Assembly (NCBI GenBank): GCA_008000375.1
Contig: SMOI01000073.1
Coordinates: 77,620-110,048, forward strand
Source: Poteriospumella lacustris
Taxonomy: Eukaryota > Sar > Chrysophyceae > Chromulinales > Dinobryaceae
Length of the DNA: 32,429 nt
Reading direction: 5' to 3'
The notes under the pieces are model-generated. The model searched no databases, was not told the DNA's origin, and worked only from the letters and a program-made list of their open reading frames with translations. Position numbers and translations under genes: made by a program. This document shows, piece after piece, positions 10,081 through 19,295 of the stretch (the stretch's first letter is position 1; each line of letters begins with the position of its first letter).

Positions 10081-12181
10081 TTACATCCCATCAACTTCTT
10101 CACCATCAGGAATTGGTTCCGAGTCTAGCAGCATATCGTAGGCAGCGGCCCAGCCTGTGAGGGTCTCAGCATATTGTAGGGCATCGGCATGCGCTTTGCC
10201 ATCCTTTCCATTGTCGAGGGCGATTTCTTCTTTCAACGTGGCGATCATATCACGTAGAATCTCAAGAGGCTCATCAATGGTGACATTATGGGTGTCCAAC
10301 ATGGCCGCAACCACATGCAGACATGCCTTATCCATGATAACTGCGAAAACGAGCATAATCGACAATTGCTGCAGAACGAAGAGACCTCCATCAAGCCGCT
10401 ATATTGAAATGAAAACAACCCCATTAAACAGGATAAACAAGATGGTCATCAATGCAGTTTGTTGAACTAACCTGAACCAATAGATTGTCTTCGTCCTCGA
10501 AGTCAACCAAGGCGTCTTCGTCCCCGGCGTCAATCAAAAGCTGTCGGGTGCGCTCTAAGTCTTCATTCGTCTTCGCCAACACCTTGCGATATTTCACATA
10601 GTAATCCACACATGCCTTTAACTTTTCAAATTGTCCCTCCACGAACTTGCCCGCCATTCGCAAGGAAACATCACCCTCTTGGTGACGATATAACTGGGAA
10701 CACAAGGCCGCGATTATGGAGAAAGCAGATTCCTCGACATTGCGCTTCTCCCCCGACACTTTCCGTCGCAACGACTTCTTCAAGCCTTTGCCCACAAGAA
10801 TGGCAAAAATATACTTCAACCCACCGACATTGATAAATCGTTCACAGCCAGCACGATTCTTCATCACGGCGTAGCTCAAACATTTGATCGTACAACCCGC
10901 CGCATATTCTTGTTCTTCCAAACATTTCATCAACAATTCGAAACCTTCACATTCCATAAACTTCATTTGCCCATCGTGGTTCAATAACACAGAAAACAAC
11001 GACAAAAACAAATTTTCACAACATTCTTGTTCATCTTGACGTTCGATATGTTTTCGTCGATAAATAGCAATGCACCGCAGTAATGTTTCCACGCCATCAA
11101 GGTCCGTCAATTGAATCAAACGCTTCACATTTTCCATGCTATTTTGCAGAATGATCGACAATAACTCCGAAGCGTACAATTTGTTATCATCAAACACTTT
11201 CGTGTTGAGACGAGACAACAGAAACTTCAAGATGCCGGTTCGTTCACAAAGGTCATCAGCGTATGCTGGCTGCACTTCCAAGATGTTTTCAATGATAGCG
11301 AAAGTATCATGTACTCCTTGGGCATCTTCATTGTTGGTTTCATCGAGGCGAGGTAAATTTTGCACGAGAAGTTCCAATCCAGGAGGATCTTTGGCTAAGG
11401 CATGAATGAACGGCAACGTGTGATCTTGTTGTTCTGCGATAGTGTCCACATCCGTGAGCTCTTGCAACAAACTGATAGCCGCTATGGAAATATCCGTATT
11501 TTCATGAGAAAGGAGTCCAAGAATGGAATTGACGGCATTGGTTTGAACCAAGATAGGATAGAGTTCAGGCGAAGCAGCGACGACATGAAGTTCTTCAATT
11601 TCTTTGTGCAGTTCGAATTCAGACTGCATGAACTTCTCGGGGTCATCGGCGAACTTGATTCGCATTTTCTGATTTGCAGTAATTTTCTTTTCAAAACTCA
11701 CAAGGAGCTGCTTGAGAGATTGGACATCAAGTTGTTCGATCTTCGGCGGCTCTTCGTCATCCTCCTCATCCTCCTCCTCCACAGCAGCAGCTGAGGAACT
11801 GGAAGCGGGGCGCTTCGTCGCCACAGCATCTAAAACATACCAAAGTTATAAATACATCACAGAATAAAGAGGAAATCGCATGTTACCTTCGTCTTCGTCG
11901 TAAAAACTATCCGGAACCTTCCGCTTCTTAGACACCTCCTCTTCCTCTCGTTCCTACAGTGGGCGACGGCATAAGAAGACAATAAACAAGACTACTAAGT
12001 TCTGCGACAACGCAATTACCTTGTGTTCGGTTGATTGTTTTCTTGAAGCAAGTGCAAGGTACGGATTCAAGCGATCAAGATAGTAACCCACACCATTGTC
12101 TCCATTCTTGAAAACGTAACCTTCCTTCCTGCCTTCAAAGGACCGGCATGGAATAAAGGACGGCCGATTATTCTTGTTCAT
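10081..12181 (-). CDS. CTNNBL1: Beta-catenin-like protein 1 (CTNNBL1), spliceosome-associated
   Basis: Four exons on the minus strand: 12181-12020, 11953-11887, 11829-10472 and 10398-10081. Introns are 66, 57 and 73 bp; 634 aa. CTNNBL1 is an armadillo-repeat nuclear protein that binds the Prp19/CDC5L complex and helps pre-mRNA splicing. The body from about residue 95 matches the family end to end, including FADDPEKFMQSEFELH, LLSHENTDISIAAISLLQEL, DEQECCENLFLSLFSVLLN and the spliced C-terminal RLDGGLFVLQQLSIM helix. A basic cluster KKRKV (63-67) followed by acidic residues is a plausible nuclear localisation signal. The first exon adds about 50 residues containing a GRKEGYVFKNGDNGVGYY segment that human CTNNBL1 (563 aa) lacks. 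The ATG at 12181 is the first ATG of the open frame. The gene diverges from TEX9 copy A. Confidence 0.93.
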
Positions 12182-12479
12182 CACGATAGAAATCGATCAA
12201 TGTCAATCAAATGTCTCGCCAATGATGAACAACAAAAGAAAATGAACCAATCGACCAATAGCATCGGTGATATGTTCGTTGATGGACGGTGGACTTCGCC
12301 ATCATCATCATGCACAACTGCCAGCAGTGACATGATGGCGGTGACGAGACGATTTGATTTCGCAAACGAAACGAAACCCAACGAAACAATATGGAGTTCC
12401 ACTTTTCCAACGATTACACATCGATCGAACTCTCACAAACTATCTCTAGAACACAAGATTTTCCCCTTTTGAGTAGAAA
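12182..12479. promoter_or_regulatory. Divergent promoter region CTNNBL1 / TEX9 copy A
   Basis: 298 bp between divergent starts. It carries both 5' leaders and has no gene of its own. The last ~20 bp before the TEX9 start (ATTTTCCCC..GAGTAGAAA) resemble the corresponding 20 bp in front of copy B with one base change and small indels; further upstream the resemblance is lost. Confidence 0.4.
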
Positions 12480-13658
12480 ATGTCCGACGGTTGGCAAGAT
12501 AATATCAAATCACAGCAACGAACGCTCGAGCAGCTGAAAGCTCAAGACGCCGCCCTCAATCAAGATCAAATCGCTGCAGACATCGAGAAAGTCTTGACGC
12601 AGCGATCAGCCTCTTCCTCGAAAGGGACCTTGTCTCGTCGTAATCAGCTCGCGGCAGATGAGCCGGACAGCGATGTGGTCGACATTTATGGTATGAAGCC
12701 ATCGATGAGCAGCTTCTATGTCCAGAAAGGTGTTGCGAACCCTTTGTTGGGGAGCCGCAGCGCTACGAAGCGCGCCGAGTCGCCGATTGAAGAGTTACCT
12801 GTACCAGCACCGTCCGCGCCAATCGCTTCTCCGTCCTCGCCACCCTCGGAGGCCTTGAATCAACTTACCAAGGAAACTCAGGACAGGTATCGATCGAGCC
12901 ATATTGGGTGAATGACCGTGCCCAGAACGTTGACGCTGACGACGTTGATTTCCTCTTTTCGATGTAGGGCTGCCAAGGCGAAGATTACCATGCTGACAAA
13001 GAAGCTGGCGGATGCGACGGAGATCCGCGAAAAGATGGAAATTCAAATGAGCGATTTGCGGAAACAGTTGAGTACAGTTCGGGATGAGAACAAGTCCTTG
13101 AACAGCAGGGTCAACGCCCTGGAAGCAGAGTTGCGCCGAACTTCGCAGAGCAGCCGCAAAGGTAGCGTGGAGCAATCAGCTCGAGAAAACGCAACGGAGA
13201 ACTTGCTGTCCGAACGAGACGGCTTGAAGCGGGATCTGGAGGCGGCTGAGCGGCTGGTTCGCCAGTCTAATGAAAACGCAAAGAATAAGGATGCCCAACT
13301 CAAGCGAGCAGTGGAAACGATCGCTCGATTGAAATCTCAGTTGGAAGATGCGCAATCGACGGTTCAGGTACGGATCCTTTCGGTGTATGTCGACTGTACT
13401 GTACGAGTGTCCTAACCCTACTGTCAACATTTTCCATACTATACAGACGGGCCAAAGTGTCGACACGGCAAAGTTCACGGCAATGGAGGGGCGCATCCGC
13501 ACGTTGGAAAAGCAGCGCGCGGATCTCGTGGAGGGCTTCCGCAAGCAGATGAAACTGATTGACGTATTGAAGCGCCAGAAGATCCACCTGGAAGCCGCTC
13601 GGTTGTTGGCCTTCACCGAAGAAGAGTTCATGAAGACGCTGGACTGGAAGTCGTAGGC
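12475..13658 (+). repeat. Left arm of inverted repeat (TEX9 palindrome)
   Basis: About 1184 bp, the exact reverse complement of 14007-15190: paired positions always sum to 27665, so there is no indel. The identity covers all exons and both introns of TEX9. It stops 5 bp before the start codon and 2 bp after the stop codon. I checked this by matching translations in several frames of both strands and by reading the introns and ends directly, not by a computed alignment. Confidence 0.95.
12480..13656 (+). CDS. TEX9: TEX9-like coiled-coil protein, copy A
   Basis: Three exons: 12480-12886, 12968-13367 and 13447-13656. Introns are 81 and 79 bp; 338 aa. The C-terminal 40 residues carry the hallmark of TEX9 (testis-expressed 9): KQMKLIDVLKRQKIHLEAA followed by FTEEEFMKTLDW (about 302-336), nearly the same as the vertebrate protein. 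In front lies a long coiled coil (about 135-270, Lys/Glu/Leu heptads) and a low-complexity Ser/Pro/Ala N-terminal third. TEX9 is little studied; it is expressed in vertebrate testis, and I associate it with lineages that build cilia or flagella, so it hints at a motile stage. The gene is duplicated: copy B (14009-15185, opposite strand) encodes an identical protein. An AATAAA lies 112 bp after the stop. Confidence 0.88.
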
Positions 13659-14008
13659 TAAATTGTCTACCATTGCTTAGTTGTTGATTGTTTCTTTCAT
13701 TTGTTCCACGAATTATACTTGGTTTCGCTGTGATAGTACGGCAGGCTTGTTTGTAAGCTATAACTTCAATAAATTCTCCTGATATCCAACGGAAACAGTT
13801 GTCTGACGTTCAACGATTTATCGAGGCTTGACACCAATTTGCTGATGCGCCTACTTGAACCCCGACTCCAATGTTGCTGTTAAGATACCGACCGAAATTA
13901 AAGAGTATTACAAGGGCAATAGATCGCCATCATCAGCGAAGCAAGAAACAATTCGTGGACCAATCGTCACCAGCTTTAACGTTATTCATCTTCAGTAAGC
14001 AACTTTGC
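13657..14008. other. Spacer between the palindromic TEX9 genes (both 3' UTRs)
   Basis: 352 bp separating the two stop codons. The two halves are not identical but show traces of common descent. After the left stop, TCCACGAATT begins 49 bp downstream; after the right stop, read on the minus strand, the same TCCACGAATT begins 50 bp downstream, and both are followed by a shared TTCGCTG. The rest has diverged. This suggests both 3' UTRs descend from one ancestor. Confidence 0.65.
13768..13773 (+). terminator. Putative polyadenylation signal of TEX9 copy A
   Basis: AATAAA, 112 bp downstream of the stop codon. Motif only. Confidence 0.35.
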
Positions 14009-15190
14009 CTACGACTTCCAGTCCAGCGTCTTCATGAACTCTTCTTCGGTGAAGGCCAACAACCGAGCGGCTTCCAGGTGGATCTTCTGGCGCTTCAATA
14101 CGTCAATCAGTTTCATCTGCTTGCGGAAGCCCTCCACGAGATCCGCGCGCTGCTTTTCCAACGTGCGGATGCGCCCCTCCATTGCCGTGAACTTTGCCGT
14201 GTCGACACTTTGGCCCGTCTGTATAGTATGGAAAATGTTGACAGTAGGGTTAGGACACTCGTACAGTACAGTCGACATACACCGAAAGGATCCGTACCTG
14301 AACCGTCGATTGCGCATCTTCCAACTGAGATTTCAATCGAGCGATCGTTTCCACTGCTCGCTTGAGTTGGGCATCCTTATTCTTTGCGTTTTCATTAGAC
14401 TGGCGAACCAGCCGCTCAGCCGCCTCCAGATCCCGCTTCAAGCCGTCTCGTTCGGACAGCAAGTTCTCCGTTGCGTTTTCTCGAGCTGATTGCTCCACGC
14501 TACCTTTGCGGCTGCTCTGCGAAGTTCGGCGCAACTCTGCTTCCAGGGCGTTGACCCTGCTGTTCAAGGACTTGTTCTCATCCCGAACTGTACTCAACTG
14601 TTTCCGCAAATCGCTCATTTGAATTTCCATCTTTTCGCGGATCTCCGTCGCATCCGCCAGCTTCTTTGTCAGCATGGTAATCTTCGCCTTGGCAGCCCTA
14701 CATCGAAAAGAGGAAATCAACGTCGTCAGCGTCAACGTTCTGGGCACGGTCATTCACCCAATATGGCTCGATCGATACCTGTCCTGAGTTTCCTTGGTAA
14801 GTTGATTCAAGGCCTCCGAGGGTGGCGAGGACGGAGAAGCGATTGGCGCGGACGGTGCTGGTACAGGTAACTCTTCAATCGGCGACTCGGCGCGCTTCGT
14901 AGCGCTGCGGCTCCCCAACAAAGGGTTCGCAACACCTTTCTGGACATAGAAGCTGCTCATCGATGGCTTCATACCATAAATGTCGACCACATCGCTGTCC
15001 GGCTCATCTGCCGCGAGCTGATTACGACGAGACAAGGTCCCTTTCGAGGAAGAGGCTGATCGCTGCGTCAAGACTTTCTCGATGTCTGCAGCGATTTGAT
15101 CTTGATTGAGGGCGGCGTCTTGAGCTTTCAGCTGCTCGAGCGTTCGTTGCTGTGATTTGATATTATCTTGCCAACCGTCGGACATTTTCT
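14007..15190 (-). repeat. Right arm of inverted repeat (TEX9 palindrome)
   Basis: Reverse complement of 12475-13658. The first upstream difference is T in the left arm versus C in the right arm, 6 bp before the ATG. The first downstream difference is 3 bp after the stop. Confidence 0.95.
14009..15185 (-). CDS. TEX9: TEX9-like coiled-coil protein, copy B (identical to copy A)
   Basis: Three exons on the minus strand: 15185-14779, 14697-14298 and 14218-14009. The introns (14698-14778 and 14219-14297) match those of copy A. The 338-aa product is identical to copy A, including the TEX9 C-terminal motif. The gene points towards copy A, tail to tail, across a 352-bp spacer. Its upstream region (15186 on) differs from that of copy A beyond about 20 bp, so the two copies may be expressed differently even though the protein is the same. 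Base-for-base identity through the introns, next to clearly diverged UTRs, is the odd point and is discussed in the findings. No frameshift or broken splice site is seen, so both copies look functional. Confidence 0.88.
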
Positions 15191-15691
15191 GCTCAAAGGG
15201 AAAAAATCGATGGGTGTTTTCAGAAACGATCGGACAATGTTAAAACAAGAATGGTTTTAAATTGCTTTTCTGACATCTGACTATGTATGCTCAGCAAGGC
15301 ACATGATCATGCAGCGCGGAAAGTACGAAATCGTCGTCGTCATCATCATGTCCATGTCAGACCGATGTCCGATGTTCCCCACACCCTCCTCACTCCGCTG
15401 ACAGCAGACACTGTGCATGTAGACCACCATCGAGCATCATGAATTTGATTTCAAACATATCACATCATGTTTCTCAAGAATAGAGCAAATACATGGAAAT
15501 ACCATCAGTTTAATGACAGCTTAGCGGTTGTTAAAGAGTCCGAGAGAAGGACTTGGTTACTTCGCGAAGGACAATTAAATATACAAATGTACAAAAGCAC
15601 GATTGCCTGGAATTATGAATAATAATCAATCTGTGGTGATAACTTCAAATTGAGCCACGCATAAAAATCTTAGATCGTAAGATCCGGAGAG
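15186..15691. other. Intergenic: TEX9-B promoter and 3' end of the TBC gene
   Basis: 506 bp with no gene I can support. It should hold the promoter of TEX9 copy B (which reads leftward) and the 3' UTR of the TBC gene (which also reads leftward). A triplet-rich GTCGTCGTCATCATCATG tract sits near 15331-15350. Confidence 0.4.
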
Positions 15692-16824
15692 TTAAAACAT
15701 GGTCGGTGAAACATTGTATATCGCGGTCGTGTGCAGCAATAGCTCTTCCATAACATCAGCGGGAAGACGGGACAAAGATAACATTGTTATTCGTATCAAT
15801 GGCTCTGCTTCGAGGGGGGAGTGCTCAATGAGCGTTGAAATCCTAAACAGTCAAAAGAGAGACTAACAAAACTACAACAAAAAATGCGAAACAAAAACAG
15901 GCTTACTTGTAGGCAGTGTTCTGTTGAAGAATGGATCCTCGCAGCTTGATAAGATGGGAGCAAAATACGACAACGATACTATGCACACCGAGTGCAAATA
16001 TTCTATCCCAGAGCAATAGAACTTCTGACAGCGGTTGCACATTAGCCATTAACGTCATCAAAAATCGTACAGATAAAATTGTCATATCGGGAATCTTCGA
16101 AAGAATATGCTTGTGAAGATCGGCGTCAAGATGGAGGAGGCAGCGATTGACCAAGTGAACGCCTCTGTGAACACCAAGCAAATTCTTGTTGCAGTAGGAA
16201 GTAAGGTGGTCAGAAACCAATGTATGGAAGCAATAATAACTGTCCAGTTCGGGCATGACAAATAGAAACGGCGCAAGCAATACATTCATGCCTTGGACAT
16301 AGCCATAATCTACAGCCGTAGCTCGTAAAACTCTGGTCATAGTGTCGGCATCAACTCTCTTCCAGAATTCTTCATTGCCACGGAATGTCCTGAACACATC
16401 GTCCAATATTTTAGCGTCAAATCCATTGGGTTCCTGGAAGCAAAAGTATCCAAATGAATACCACAAAAAGTTTATGAATCATCATAAGAGAATGTTTATT
16501 TTCTGTCTTCACTCGTACCTCACTCTTCGACGTGTAAGGATCAACTTCGAAATAACATGGAACTCCAAGAAGAACTTTCCAAATCTTAGTTCGCAACGAA
16601 TCGCTTGGTGAGTTCATTGATTCCCCATGTATTCCAAATCTGGCGACATACTCCCGTAACACCAATTGAGCCTGACAAAACGAACTGGACTTGTGAAACT
16701 CAAGAAGCTTGTCCATGTCAGCAACCGGAGTCAAACAAATTTCGCCTTCTGGCCCAGGCAATGGCGAGTCTTCATCAGAGCTTGCAGCCTTCGAAAGAAG
16801 GTCTTGATGAAAGACTTCCTCCAT
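15692..16824 (-). CDS. Bub2/Cdc16-type TBC-domain Rab/Ras-like GTPase-activating protein
   Basis: Three exons on the minus strand: 16824-16519, 16433-15907 and 15842-15692. Introns are 85 and 64 bp; 327 aa, against 306 aa for yeast Bub2. The last intron matters: reading through its donor gives an early stop, whereas splicing adds a further 50 residues (SRLPADVMEELLLH...), the usual end of this family. The TBC dual fingers are present: IxxDxxR with Arg117 (ILDDVFR) and YVQ with Gln149, so the protein should be catalytically active. The GMNVLLAPFLFVMPELDSYY stretch is typical of Bub2/Cdc16. In yeasts Bub2, with a partner, holds the GTPase Tem1/Spg1 inactive at spindle poles until the spindle is positioned. 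Whether the same control exists here is inference. Confidence 0.87.
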
Positions 16825-16934
16825 TGTTCTTTAGTTTCTGCATCGAAATACACAAGAGATCACGATCATCAAGGTCGAACATAAATAAATGAAATAGTTC
16901 TTTATATTGTTCTTTGTATTCCCAAATTTCATCT

Positions 16935-17007
16935 GCCTCGATAGCTCAGTTGGGAGAGCGTAAGACTGAAGATCTTAAGGTCACTGGTTCGATCCCGGTT
17001 CGAGGCA
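16935..17007 (+). tRNA. tRNA-Phe (GAA), copy 1
   Basis: 73 nt without intron. Folds as a full cloverleaf: acceptor stem GCCTCGA/TCGAGGC, D stem GCTC/GAGC, anticodon stem TAAGA/TCTTA with loop CTGAAGA (anticodon GAA, Phe), T stem ACTGG/CCGGT with loop TTCGATC, discriminator A. The internal A box (TAGCTCAGTTGG) and B box (GGTTCGATCCC) are intact. A T5 run about 6 nt after the 3' end should end RNA polymerase III transcription. No CCA is encoded, as expected for a eukaryotic nuclear gene. Confidence 0.97.
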
Positions 17008-17118
17008 CTTCTTTTTGAGATTTTGGCTGTGAACTCGCACAGTCAGGAACACCCAGGATCGCCTTCTTTCGCGAGAGTTTTCTTTTCCCTTTTAACTTCC
17101 GAATAAGAGTTCTTGCGA

Positions 17119-17771
17119 ATGTTCATATTCCCGACCTCATTGTTCATAGCTTCTGCTCTGCTTACTTCGCTCTACATTAAAAGTAGGTATGTGCCGCGCA
17201 TGGTGGGAAAGTGAAATTTTTGAACGCTGCATTTGTTGAACGCTAACTTATGCCATGTGCAACAGACCGACACCGAAACCCACCAGTAATACGACATCGA
17301 AGAGATTATCAACTCCTTCGCAGATTGACATGTCCTCTCTTACGTCCCCAAGGTCTTTCGCTCGCCTTCAAAGAGAAATGATGTTGGAAGTTTTCATTGA
17401 TTGTTGTTGAATGCTGCAGTGATGAATTTGTAGTTCGCTTGCAGCATCCGGGATCTTGTACAGGTATTCGATGCCTATGTGCTGGATCGCTTTCTCGTTG
17501 ATTTTTTGAGAACTAACCCGTTTCCGCTCCTCGGTTGTCAGGGATGTTCTGGAGAGGTGATCCCTTCACTGGTAGTGGGCCTCCAACCAATGACAATTGG
17601 CCAAGAAATGGTGCACTTTTACGAGGAACGGGGCCACATGATGCTAGGGGAGAGAAGTTCTTCAAAGTGAGTGCGATCCAGCAAGCCGGATCGTCTACTT
17701 TTGTTGATGTTCCCGACGGAACGTGGATGTTGTACAATCAAGGCGGACTGTTGTTGCACAAAGTGGAGTAA
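17119..17771 (+). CDS. Small four-exon protein with N-terminal hydrophobic segment, unknown function
   Basis: Exons 17119-17186, 17266-17352, 17420-17463 and 17542-17771. Introns are 79, 67 and 78 bp. The joined frame has exactly 143 codons (142 aa) and no stop until the end. Intron 1 has a strong GTATGT donor and a GCTAAC branch-like site; the GTCTTT donor of intron 2 is weak. The protein begins MFIFPTSLFIASALLTSLYI, a signal peptide or membrane anchor, then a Ser/Thr/Pro-rich linker (23-50). A compact C-terminal domain (about 52-142) follows, with FWRGDPFTGSGPPTNDNW, GEKFFKV and GTWMLYNQGGLLLHKVE. I cannot name the domain. Its dense Trp/Gly pattern suggests a small beta-rich fold, and the short hydrophobic end points to the secretory route. 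The gene sits between two identical tRNA-Phe genes on the same strand. Confidence 0.65.
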
Positions 17772-18053
17772 ACACTGGACTCCATTGTGATTGAAATATT
17801 CTGTTAAGACCTATTTCGCGACCTACGTTGTCTCCTTGTTCTCCTGTAACGTTGTTGGCCGTATTCCTGGACGCCCCGAGCTTATGTAACGGATATATAT
17901 GAGGTCCACACTCGTGACACTGAGTGGGGACGTTCTCTTGTTTGGCTCACATGGTTGCACTCACGAGAAAGTGCCAAGCGGAAAATCATAGTTGAGTAGT
18001 GTCCTACTAAACTTGGCCCTAGGTTTATTTTAACAGCTCGGCACAAACAGCAT

Positions 18054-18126
18054 GCCTCGATAGCTCAGTTGGGAGAGCGTAAGACTGAAGATCTTAAGGT
18101 CACTGGTTCGATCCCGGTTCGAGGCA
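18054..18126 (+). tRNA. tRNA-Phe (GAA), copy 2
   Basis: 73 nt, identical to the copy at 16935-17007, with the same A and B boxes. It is followed by ACTTTTTCC, a T5 polymerase III terminator. The flanks of the two copies are not alike, so the repeat is limited to the tRNA itself. Confidence 0.97.
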
Positions 18127-18493
18127 GCAAACTTTTTCCTTTCTTTTATTCTTGAGAAGGCTATTTTGTTTTTCACTGTGAAAGTTTGGATATACGTTTG
18201 CTGAAGGAGGTCATTTGAAAAAGTTCATTCACTTCAGGAGTTTTGCTTGTCGTTTTATTTCGGCATTTGATTGAGGTTCAAAGAACCGGTTTCGCTTGTT
18301 TATCTTTGTGTTACCTTGACCGCCGGGACAGCAGGGCGTAAATATAGTAGATGGGATATTTGTGATGTTTTTCTGCTTGAAATAATTGAACAGCTTGTCC
18401 TCCAGAGATTTGGAAAATAAAAAATATGATGTGTGCACGAAACTAACTTGGGGTAAAATTTACAAACAGCTCAAACTAGAACTGATCAGAGAA
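18127..18493. other. Intergenic, 3' side of the NDUFB10-like gene
   Basis: 367 bp. A 69-codon minus-strand frame (18229-18438) is open here, but it has no family signature and lies in the expected 3' UTR of the minus-strand gene. I see no firm feature. Confidence 0.35.
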
Positions 18494-18799
18494 TTAAGCA
18501 GTATCCTTCTTTGGTACAATAACACCAGGAAGATTTCTGTTAGTGGGTTCCAGCTCTTCAGGGAAAATCATTCCGTGATATCTGTCTTGCTGAAGAGCCA
18601 AATACTTTTCTCTCAACTCCTTGCAATTGCGGAACTGATTGACCGTTTCTTCTCGTGCGCATTTTGCCAACTTATCTCTAATGATAGACATTTGTTGAAC
18701 CGCGATAGCATATTCGTAACTGAGCTGCTGTCTTTTGATGTGGCATTCGTATGGGCTACCAGACTTCAGCTTGTACGCAATTTCTTGTTGCTCACTCAT
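18494..18799 (-). CDS. NDUFB10: NDUFB10/PDSW-like accessory subunit of mitochondrial complex I
   Basis: Single exon, 101 aa, ATG at 18799. The central stretch with RDKLAKCAREETVNQFRNCK and LREKYL (41-66) follows the plant and animal NDUFB10 pattern, where a Cys, an 'E-x-VN' turn and a second Cys precede a helix ending in L..YL. The two cysteines here are C47 and C59. The protein lies in the membrane-arm module of complex I and faces the intermembrane space, where such cysteines usually form disulfides. The size fits plant PDSW (about 100-110 aa). There is no presequence, as is usual for this subunit. The assignment rests on a short motif, so it is good but not certain; another small helical mitochondrial protein with paired cysteines is the alternative. 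Confidence 0.68.
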   Translation of the reverse strand: MSEQQEIAYKLKSGSPYECHIKRQQLSYEYAIAVQQMSIIRDKLAKCAREETVNQFRNCKELREKYLALQQDRYHGMIFPEELEPTNRNLPGVIVPKKDTA

Positions 18800-19295
18800 T
18801 TCCCACTGTTGAAATTAGAATAAGAAAAGACAAAAGAGAAACTACAAGAGTTGGAGACACTGACGAGAATCAATTGTATACTCAGACTTTTCTCTGAGAC
18901 GCTTCCTTCTTTCCGACTTCCCTTCGCAGTTGATTGATCAACAAAGCAACGAGCTGAAACCTGGCGGGCTTGCGACACGAAGCGCCTCGGGTGTGTGTCG
19001 CAGAAAACCAAAGTATCTGGGATCCTGGGGATACTCCACCCAAACCTTTTGGCTTTCAAGAGCGAAAATTTGGTGGATTGATGATGGATGGATTGATGGA
19101 TGTGATTCTTACTTCATCTCGAGAGTTTGTAAGTTTGGAGCTCAGTCTTTCATTCTTTCGTCACCATATTCCATACCAAACCTGGGGTTTGTTGGTGTTG
19201 TGGTTGCCAGATCTTTGGAAATGATCCTTGGAGAGTAACTGTTTTTGTGGTTCAATCAGTAGTCAGTCGATCAAAGATAGAAAAGAAGTGCAATC
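18800..19295. promoter_or_regulatory. Divergent promoter region NDUFB10-like / APC permease
   Basis: 496 bp between divergent starts. Short frames on both strands show no recognisable coding signal. A short tandem pattern GATGGATGGATTGATGGATG occurs around 19083-19102. Confidence 0.4.

Noticed and set aside
13871-14489. Plus-strand open frames across TEX9 copy B
   Set aside because: Antisense to the TEX9 exons; equivalent frames occur opposite copy A, as expected from the inverted repeat.
12475-15190. Assembly artefact as the cause of the TEX9 inverted repeat
   Set aside because: The outer flanks and the spacer halves differ between the copies, which a simple fold-back or haplotype artefact would not produce. 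It cannot be fully excluded without reads.
18229-18438. Minus-strand frame of 69 codons
   Set aside because: Low-complexity Lys/Asn-rich product lying in the presumed 3' UTR of the NDUFB10-like gene; no homology that I recognise.
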